NCBI GenBank assembly: GCA_963834875.1
Contig: CAWIDG010000024.1
Span: 124,001 to 188,000, forward strand
Length of the DNA stretch: 64,000 nt
Source of the DNA: DATAGF01 sp963834875
GTDB taxonomy: Bacteria > Actinomycetota > Thermoleophilia > Miltoncostaeales > Miltoncostaeaceae
Direction: 5' to 3'
Part shown: positions 58,088 through 64,000 of the stretch, one piece after another
How the letters are laid out: every line of letters begins with the position of its first letter
How positions within the stretch are numbered: position 1 is the first letter of the stretch
The notes under the pieces: generated by a model
Seen by the model: the letters and a program-made list of their open reading frames with translations, nothing else
What the model was told of the DNA's origin: nothing
Database searches by the model: none
Program-made: the position numbers and the translations under genes

Positions 58088-59023
58088 GTGGGGGAGACGG
58101 TCGTGCTGGCGATCGGCGGGAACGCGCTCGCCCCCGCCGGCCTCGGCGACTTCGCGGGCCAGGAGGAGCGGGCTCGCCACGTCGCCGACGCGGCGGTCGC
58201 CCTCCTCGACCCCGACCGCCGCCTGCTGATGGTCCACGGCAACGGCCCCCAGGTCGGGGCGCTCGCCATGGCCCAGGAGGCGGTGGCCCGCGAGATGCCG
58301 GTGCAGCCGCTGTTCGTGCTCGGCGCCATGACCCAGGGCCAGCTCGGCTACCTCCTCTCGCAGGCGATCGGCGACGCGCTGGCCTCTGCCGGCCGGCCGC
58401 GCACGGTGGCGGCGGTGATGACGCAGGTCGTGGTGCGCGAGGACGACCCGGCCTTCTCGCGCCCGACGAAGCCGATCGGCCCGTTCTTCTCCGAGGGCCG
58501 GGCCCGCCGCCTCGCCGCCTCGCGCGGCTGGGAGGTGGCCGAGGACGCCGGCCGCGGCTGGCGCCGGGTGGTCGCGTCGCCGGAGCCGATCGAGGTGGTC
58601 GAGTCGCCCGAGATCCGGCGCCTGCTCGAGGCCGGCGAGATCGTGGTCGCCTGCGGCGGCGGGGGCGTGCCCGTGGCGCGGGTCGGCGAGGAGCTCGTGG
58701 GCGTCGACGCCGTGATCGACAAGGACTTCGCCGCGGCGCTCATCGGCCGGCTCGTGGGCGCGACCTCGCTGCTGCTGCTGACGGGGGTGGACCGCGTCGC
58801 GCTCGACTTCGGCACGCCCGAGGAGCGGCCGATCGATGAGATGACCGTGGCCGAGGCGCGCCGCCACCTGGCCGACGGCCAGTTCCCGCCCGGGAGCATG
58901 GGCCCGAAGGTCGAGGCGGCGGCGCAGTTCATCGAGGCCGGCGGCCGCGAGGCCGTCATCAGCTCCCTCGAGCGCGCCGCCGACGCCCTCGCAGGGCGCA
59001 CCGGCACCCGCATCGTCGCGTGA
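58088..59023 (+). CDS. Carbamate kinase
   Basis: This is an enzyme of 311 residues from the GTG at 58088, with an AGGAGGTGAGC ribosome site. It converts carbamoyl phosphate and ADP to carbamate (then ammonia and CO2) and ATP. Visible are VVLAIGGNALAPAG, LLMVHGNGPQVG, LGAMTQGQLGYLLSQ, VVACGGGGVPV and GVDAVIDKDFAAALIG, then FPPGSMGPKVEAAAQF, all characteristic. Next to DUF1116- and FdrA-like genes it parallels the AllK/YbcF kinase of oxamate use, rather than the arginine deiminase pathway, of which no other gene is seen. Confidence 0.95.
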   Translation: MGETVVLAIGGNALAPAGLGDFAGQEERARHVADAAVALLDPDRRLLMVHGNGPQVGALAMAQEAVAREMPVQPLFVLGAMTQGQLGYLLSQAIGDALASAGRPRTVAAVMTQVVVREDDPAFSRPTKPIGPFFSEGRARRLAASRGWEVAEDAGRGWRRVVASPEPIEVVESPEIRRLLEAGEIVVACGGGGVPVARVGEELVGVDAVIDKDFAAALIGRLVGATSLLLLTGVDRVALDFGTPEERPIDEMTVAEARRHLADGQFPPGSMGPKVEAAAQFIEAGGREAVISSLERAADALAGRTGTRIVA

Positions 59024-60367
59024 GCCGGCGGTCGGTGCTCACCTGGCGCCCGCCGCCCCCGGCGGAGGTGCCGGCCGCCTCGGCGCGCGCGCGGGCGCTG
59101 CTGGAGGACCCCCAGGGATTCGGCAACTACATGACCTACCGCGACGCCTACCGCATCCTCGGCTGGGACCCCGCCGACGTGTACCGGGACGGCGCCATCG
59201 CCCTCGACCGGCGCGAGTGGGCGGACCTCGGGTGGATGGCCAACCACCTCGGGCCCTCCCCGCGGGCGCTCGAGGCCATGCGGGACGCGGTCAACGCGGA
59301 CCACGTCGGCCCCTACTCGCCCGACCTCGACGAGGCCCTGCGCGACCTCATGGCCGAGGCCCTCCTCGGGCGCGCCCGCGACGACGGCTTCGACGTCATC
59401 GGCACGGAGGGCGCCCAGGCGGGCGTCGGCTACGCCGCGCTCGCCTGCCTCGACCCCGGCGACGAGGTCGTCGTGACCGACCCCGGCTACTTCCACTTCG
59501 TCCCCGCCCTGCGCCTCGCCGGCGCCGAGCCCGTCTGGGTGCGCCTGGGGCCGGCCAACGGCTGGCGGCTCGACCCCGGCGAGGTCGAGGCCGCCGTCAC
59601 GCCGCGCACCAAGATGGTCGTCGTCTGCGACCCGGTGAACCCGTTCGGGACCGTGCAGCGGCGCGAGGAGCTCGAGGCCCTCTGCCGGCCTGTCGGCCGA
59701 GCGCGGGATCGTCGTGCTGGCCGACACCACCCACTCCGCTCACCGGGTCGACCCCGCCGCCTCGCACCACCCGATCGCCGCCCTCGCGGCCGACCACCCG
59801 GGCGCCACGGTGCTCGTGTCCAGCGGGCTCGCGCACGGCTACGGCATGGCCGGGTCGCGGCTGGGAGCGCTCGGCGGCCCTCCCGCCCTGGTGCGCGCGT
59901 GCCTCCAGGTGAAGATCGCGGCCGTCCGGCTCAACACCAACCGCATCGCCCAGGTCGGCGCGGCGGCGGCCCTCCGCGATCACGGCTGGCTGCGCCGGGG
60001 CGAGGAGGTGATCCGGCGCAACCTGGCCGCCCTCCGGGAGGTCGCGACGCCGGTCGTGGACCCGGCCTACGGCTTCTCGTGCGTCGTGGACGTCTCCGGT
60101 CTGGGGGCGAGCGCCCAGGAGCTGACGGTGGCCCTCTGCAAGCGGCGGGTCGCGGTGTACCCGGGCGACGGGCTCGGGGAGGTGGGGGCGACGACGACGA
60201 TCCGCGTCAACCTCAGCGACCCCGACCCCGCGGCGCTGGAGCGCTTCGCCGGGGCCCTGCCCGAGGCCGCGGAGGAGGCCGCGAGCGGCGTCTACCGCGA
60301 CGCCGTGCGCGACCTCTTCCTCTCCTACGGCACGCAGCGCGGCCGCCGGCTGGCCGCGCTCCTGTGA
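59020..60367 (+). CDS. Aminotransferase-fold (fold type I) protein lacking the PLP lysine, frameshifted
   Basis: This is a protein of about 448 residues, coupled to the carbamate kinase gene by GTGA. The fold-I pattern is clear: VGPYSPDLDEALRDLMAEAL, EGAQAGVGYAALACLDPGDEVVVTDPGYFHF (a spanned stretch), VCDPVNPFG and, after a one-base slip near 59690, VLADTTHSAHRVD and VLVSSGLAHGYGMAGSRLG. In the last motif the PLP-binding Lys (SLSKxxxMxGxRxG) is His. The DEIY-type motif reads DTTH. The rest, GFSCVVDVSGL and TIRVNLSD, is retained. It may be a binding or regulatory homologue, or use an unusual chemistry. Confidence 0.78.
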
Positions 60368-60376
60368 CGTCCGCCG

Positions 60377-61128
60377 CTACCGGACGGTCATCTGCCGCAC
60401 CATCCCGAACTCGCTGTGCTCGTGCCCGGCCGACGCCCGGTCGGCGTAGAAGCACGCGACGAGGTAGACGCCGGGCCTCAGGTCGAGCTGGATCACGTTG
60501 GTGGTCTTCGGCGACACCACCCCGATGATCGAGGCGGGCTCGCCCGGCGGCGGGCCCGGGGGAAGCGTGCCCTCGACGAGCTGGCGGCGGACGACGGCCG
60601 GGTTCACGCCGGGGTCGAGGCGGAAGCCGACGATGAAGTGCTCGTTGCGGCCGATGTTCTCGACCCGCAGGACGCCGTCGCCGTCGATCTGCTTCGGAAT
60701 GCGGAAGCCGTAGTCGAACATCTGGATGCTCGCGTCCGCGCGCGGCAGCGACCCGCCGATCGCCTCCCCGCCCACATCGAAGGTCGCGTAGCGCCCGAGC
60801 GCGCGGGTCCGGTTCCCCTCGCCGATGGCCAGGTACCGACCGGGGGCGAGGTTGATGGCCGTCCTCAAGGACTGCCCCGCGCTCATGAACTGGCTGGTCT
60901 CGACGGAAACCAGGTCAACGGGGACCGAGTCCACCTTGCTCGTGTAGCGAACCACGTCGGCCTCGTCCACGCCGGTCTTCAGGCGAACGAGGATGACGTT
61001 CTGGTCCTCGCGCCCCCCACCCGCAGCGTCACCCGCGCCGGCCCGGGTCGCAGGCCCTCGGCGCCCGTCACGGTCGCGCCGCCCATCCGGCGCGAGACGT
61101 GCCGGCGTGCCGGCGGGATCCTGTCCAC
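60377..61128 (-). CDS. Cupredoxin-like beta-rich protein, frameshifted
   Basis: From the GTG at 61128 (VDRIPPARRHVSRRMGG), with the ribosome site GGGAGGAG, the frame leads into VTLRVGG and breaks at a six-C run near 61010. The rest (VILVRLKTGVDEADVVRY, then APGRYLAIGEGNR, DYGFRIPKQIDGDGVLRVENIG, LRPGVYLVACFYADRASAGHEH and FGMVRQMTV) is two beta-rich domains, the second cupredoxin-like with a Cys-x-n-His-His-Met set of possible copper ligands. No signal peptide is evident at this start. It stands alone on the minus strand inside the nitrogen region. Function unknown. Confidence 0.6.
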
Positions 61129-61247
61129 GTGATCTCCTCCCGATGGGGCGACCACGGACGGTCGCTGGGGCACCAGCATATTTTGGTAGTTTCGGCGCGG
61201 GCAAGCGCCGTCGGCGCGGGCGGACCCGGCCCCGTAGCATCCCCTGG

Positions 61248-62234
61248 ATGCTGACCCTCGGCTGGTACTGCCCCTCGGAGGGCGACGGGAGGTGGCTCGG
61301 GACCGCGCGCCCCGAGCGGCCGCCCGCGATCGCCTACCTCGCGGAGGTCGCGCGCGCGGCCGAGGACGCCGGGGCGGCCGAGATCCTGGTCCCCACCGGC
61401 ACGGTCAACGACTCCTTCGCGCCCGAGGCGCCCTTCGCGGAGAGCTGGACCACGGCCTCGGCGCTCGCGCCGCTCACGCGCTCCATCCGCCTGCTGGTGG
61501 CCGTCAACCCGGCCGCGCTGCGCCCCGAGCTCGCCGCGCACCAGGCCGAGACGCTGTGGTCGATGGCCCCCGGGCGGGTCGCGATCAACCTGGTCGCCGG
61601 CGGCGGGCCGGAAGCCGGCTACGGCGCCGCGCCGCTCGGCCACGCCGCGCGCTATGCCCGGCTCGGGGAGCTCGCCGACGCCCTTCGCGCCCGCTTCCCG
61701 GGCCCGCTCTACCTCGGCGGCGCCAGCGACGACGCCCTGGCTCTCGCCGCGCGCGCGGCGGACACCTATCTGACGTGGGGCGAGCCGCCGGAGGCGATCG
61801 CGGCCCGGGCGGCGGCGATGCGCCAGCGCGCGGGACGGCGCATCCGGGTGGGGTTGCGCATCCACCTCATCGCCCGCGCGACCGACGACGAGGCGCGCGC
61901 CGCCGCCGCCGAGCTGCTGTCGCGCGCCGAGGTCGCGGGCGCCCGGGCCGCCGAGTACGCAGCGTTCGACAGCGTCGGGCAGCGGCGCATGAACGGCCTC
62001 CCGGCCGACGAGAACGGCTGGGTGGCCCCGGGGCTCTGGGCGGGGATCCGGGCCGTGCGGGGCGGGGCCGGCACGGCGATCGTGGGGTCCTACGAGCGCG
62101 TGGCGCGGCTGCTGTCCGACTACCGGGACGCGGGCGTGGACCTGGTGATCGGCTCGGGCTACCCGCACCGCGAGGAGGTGGGGCGCGTGGCCGCGGAGGT
62201 GTGGCCGCGCCTGGCAGCCCGGGTGCCGGCGTGA
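61248..62234 (+). CDS. LLM-class oxidoreductase, alkanesulfonate-monooxygenase (SsuD)-like
   Basis: This is a luciferase-fold protein of 328 residues from the ATG at 61248. LTLGWYCPSEGDGR, AYLAEVARAAEDAGAAEILVPTG, SIRLLVAVNPAALRPELAAHQAETL, GRVAINLVAGGGPEAGYG, YLTWGEPPEAIAAR and VIGSGYPHREEVGRVAAEVW are SsuD-type features, including the conserved YLTWGEP-like and SGYPHLEE-like stretches. Such enzymes oxygenate sulfonates, but some act on nitrogen compounds. It starts an operon with the PLP decarboxylase and FdrA-like genes, so it probably cleaves or oxidises the substrate of that pathway. Confidence 0.85.
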   Translation: MLTLGWYCPSEGDGRWLGTARPERPPAIAYLAEVARAAEDAGAAEILVPTGTVNDSFAPEAPFAESWTTASALAPLTRSIRLLVAVNPAALRPELAAHQAETLWSMAPGRVAINLVAGGGPEAGYGAAPLGHAARYARLGELADALRARFPGPLYLGGASDDALALAARAADTYLTWGEPPEAIAARAAAMRQRAGRRIRVGLRIHLIARATDDEARAAAAELLSRAEVAGARAAEYAAFDSVGQRRMNGLPADENGWVAPGLWAGIRAVRGGAGTAIVGSYERVARLLSDYRDAGVDLVIGSGYPHREEVGRVAAEVWPRLAARVPA

Positions 62235-63467
62235 TCCGCGCGATCGACCCGCGCCCGCCCGGGCGGGCGGACGAGCTGGCAGAGCGCTTCGGCACCCCCC
62301 TCTACGTCTTCGACGGCGCCCGCCTCGAGGCGGAGGCGCGCGACTTCCAGGCCGTCGCCGGGCCGACGGCGACGGTCGCGTACTCGGTCAAGTCGAACCC
62401 GTTGATGGGGCTGGTCGCGCGCCTGCACCGGGCCGGCTGCTGGGCCGAGGCGGCGTCGGGGTTCGAGTACCGCGTCGCCCGGCGGGCGGGCGTCCCGGGA
62501 TCGCGGATCGTGTTCAACGGCCCGCTCAAGACGACCGCCGAGCTGCGCCGCGCCCTCCACGAGGGCGCGACCGTCATCGCCGACGGCGCCGAGCAGGTGC
62601 GCGAGATCGCCCGCGCTGGCCCCGGTCGCCGCGCCGGGGGCGCGAGTCGGCCTGCGGCTCGTCCCACCCGATCGCGACGGACGCGACCGCTTCGGCGTCC
62701 CCCCCCGCGCGGCGCCCGCCGCCGCCTCGATCCTGGCCCGGGCCGGGCTGCCGCTCACCGGGCTGCACATCCACCTGGGCGCCTACCAGCTCGGCCCGCT
62801 GCCGCCCACCGGCCCCCCGATCCACGGCGTCACCGTCCAGTACCCGGTGCCGGAGTCGCGCTTCGCCGGCGCCGCCGGGCGCCTGCGCGAGGTGGCCGAA
62901 GGGATCTCGGGCATCGAGTGGCTCGACCTCGGGGGCGGATGGCCCGCCGCCGCCGGCCTCGCCGGGCACCTGGACGCCGCCCGGGAGGCGCTCGGACCGG
63001 CCGCCCCGCCGCTGATCCTGGAGCCCGGCCGCGCGCTGGTGCGCGACGCGGGGTGGCTGCTGACGCGGGTGGTCGCGCGGCGCGGGCGGGGGGCCGTCGT
63101 GGTCGACGCGGGCGTCACCCAGGTCCCGTGCGTGCTGTGGAAGCGCTCGCCGGTGCACCCGGCGGACCCCCGCGCCGGCGCCGAGCGCCCCACCGACCTC
63201 TTCGGCCCGCTCTGCCTGCAGCACGACGCGCTCGCGCGCGAGGTCCCGCTGCCGCCGCTGCGCGTCGGCGACCTCGTGTGGATCGGGCAGGCCGGGGCGT
63301 ACGCGATGGCTCAGGCGTCCCCGTTCATCCACCTGCGCCCCGGCGCGGTGCTCGTGGAGGGCGGCCGCGCCGCGACCCTGCGCGCGGCCGAGACCGACGA
63401 CGAGGCCCTGGGCGCGCAGGCCGAGCCGTTGCTCGCGGGCCCGGAGGGCCGGGCGCTGTCGGCGTGA
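62231..63467 (+). CDS. Fold-III PLP decarboxylase (DapDC/ornithine-decarboxylase-like), frameshifted
   Basis: From the GTG at 62231 the product shows LAERFGTPLYVFDGARLEAEA, the PLP-Lys motif VAYSVKSNPL and AEAASGFEYRVARRAGV. Near 62625 the frame shifts by one base, then RVGLRLVPPDRDGRDRFGV, LTGLHIHLGAY, WLDLGGGWP, ILEPGRALV and VWIGQAGAYAMAQASPF follow. Diaminopimelate and ornithine/arginine decarboxylases share this pattern. The Cys before the GxY motif, needed in DapDC dimers, is not obvious, so the substrate may be another amino acid or an amidine. It overlaps its neighbours by 4 bases on both sides. Confidence 0.82.
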
Positions 63468-64000
63468 GCGAGGTCCGCGTGCGGGCCGGCCGCTGGGCCG
63501 ACAGCGCCAAGATGATGGCGGCCGCCCGCGCCGCCGAGGGCGTCGAGGGCGTGGAGCGGGCCCTCTGCTTCATGGGGACGGCGGCGAACCGCGCAGGAGG
63601 CCGCCGCGCTCGGGGTGACCGACCCGTCCATCGACGGCGCCGGCCCCGACGACCTCGTCATCGCGGTGCTGGGCGCCGCCGCGGCCGACGGCCTCGAGGC
63701 GGCCGAGGCCGTGCTCGACCGGCCGGCCACGCGGGGGCGACGGCGCCGCCGCCGGCCCGCGGCCGCCCCGCTCGATGGCCCGGTCGGAGGGCGACGTGGC
63801 CGTCATCTCGGTGCCCGGCGAGTACGCGGCGCTCGAGGCGCACAAGGCCCTCGGGGCGGGGATGGACGTCCTCCTGTTCAGCGACAACGTGAGCCTGGAG
63901 GACGAGGTCGCCCTGAAGCGCCGCGCCCACGCGCTCGGGCGGCTCGTCATGGGCCCCGGCGCCGGGACCGCGATCCTGGACGGCCTCGCGCTCGGCTTCG
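63464..64000 (+). CDS. fdrA: FdrA/AllF-like carbamoyltransferase subunit, N-terminal part, frameshifted
   Basis: The visible part begins at the GTG at 63464 with VRVRAGRWADSAKMMAAAR and CFMGTAANR. After a slip near 63590 it continues as EAAALGVTDPSIDGAGPDDL and AAADGLEAAEAVLD, and after another between 63740 and 63780 as VAVISVPGEYAALEAHKALG, VLLFSDNVSLEDEVALK and LVMGPGAG, running off the right edge. This tracks the N-terminal half of E. coli FdrA closely (SVAGEYAA, MMFSDNVTLEDE). The usual GPDCGT reads GPGAGT. With DUF1116 and carbamate kinase it points to a carbamoyl-transfer complex. Confidence 0.85.

Noticed and set aside
58088..59023. Carbamate kinase as part of an arginine deiminase pathway
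   Set aside because: No arginine deiminase or ornithine carbamoyltransferase gene is present, while DUF1116 and FdrA genes are in the same region.
1..64000. CRISPR arrays, prophage, insertion sequences, replication origin
   Set aside because: No regularly spaced repeats, integrase, transposase, phage structural genes or DnaA-box clusters were seen.

Overview
The window is a very GC-rich (low-70s percent by eye), densely packed bacterial chromosome segment. Many genes start with GTG or TTG, and neighbouring genes are often joined by 4-base GTGA/ATGA stop-start overlaps. Three luciferase-fold, possibly F420-linked oxidoreductases, a GpgS/TreT/OtsA osmolyte set, an MSMEG_0572/Sll0783-type nitrogen cluster and a GlnHMQ-type transporter point to a high-GC actinobacterium. 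Thermoleophilia (Gaiellales/Solirubrobacterales) is my best guess, by inference only. I saw no rRNA, tRNA, CRISPR array, prophage or transposase. No intergenic gap exceeds about 260 bp; the largest, 31500-31756, is filled by a dispersed repeat.

Layout. 1-4.0 kb (minus): TreT and OtsA trehalose enzymes, molybdopterin genes moaC and mogA/moaB, and a partial luciferase-like oxidoreductase. 4.1-16.6 kb: mostly plus-strand cell-surface glycan genes (degenerate M28-like membrane protein, GT2, GT4, methyltransferase, UPF0104-like protein, DUF2079, PIG-V-like), then two frameshifted genes and a large membrane protein. 16.6-21.7 kb: class A PBP, HAD hydrolase, Pro/Ala-rich secreted protein, receiver-like protein. 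21.8-23.9 kb: thioredoxin/thioredoxin reductase island with a CsoR-family repressor and a likely operator. 24-31.5 kb: MFS exporter, LLM oxidoreductase, rlmN, peroxiredoxin, polar amino-acid ABC transporter. 31.7-36.5 kb (minus): pdhA-pdhB-pdhC-lipB preceded by a GNAT. 36.6-42.5 kb: secreted RCC1-repeat protein, HtrA protease, two-component system. 42.5-50.4 kb: SDR, glycerate kinase, gpgS, rmlA-rmlD-rmlB, HpnB-like GT2, methyltransferase.

50.4-64 kb is the most interesting part. It combines a core like the Nit1C / MSMEG_0567-0572 / sll0783-0787 nitrogen cluster (Sll0783-like protein, MSMEG_0568-type radical SAM protein, MSMEG_0567-type GNAT, sll0787-type AIR-synthase-like protein) with a carbamoyl-transfer module (DUF1116/AllG-like protein, FdrA/AllF-like protein, carbamate kinase). 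No nitrilase is present; a metal-dependent amidohydrolase and an unrecognised 208-residue protein sit where it would be. An aminotransferase-fold protein lacking the PLP lysine, a fold-III PLP decarboxylase and an SsuD-like oxidoreductase flank the set. I infer a nitrogen-scavenging pathway that ends in carbamoyl phosphate, ATP and ammonia. The substrate is unknown.

At least 16 single-base frameshifts break otherwise well-conserved genes, including trxA, lipB, glxK and fdrA. This looks more like consensus error in the assembly than real gene decay. Those genes are annotated across their full recognisable span, with the break positions given.
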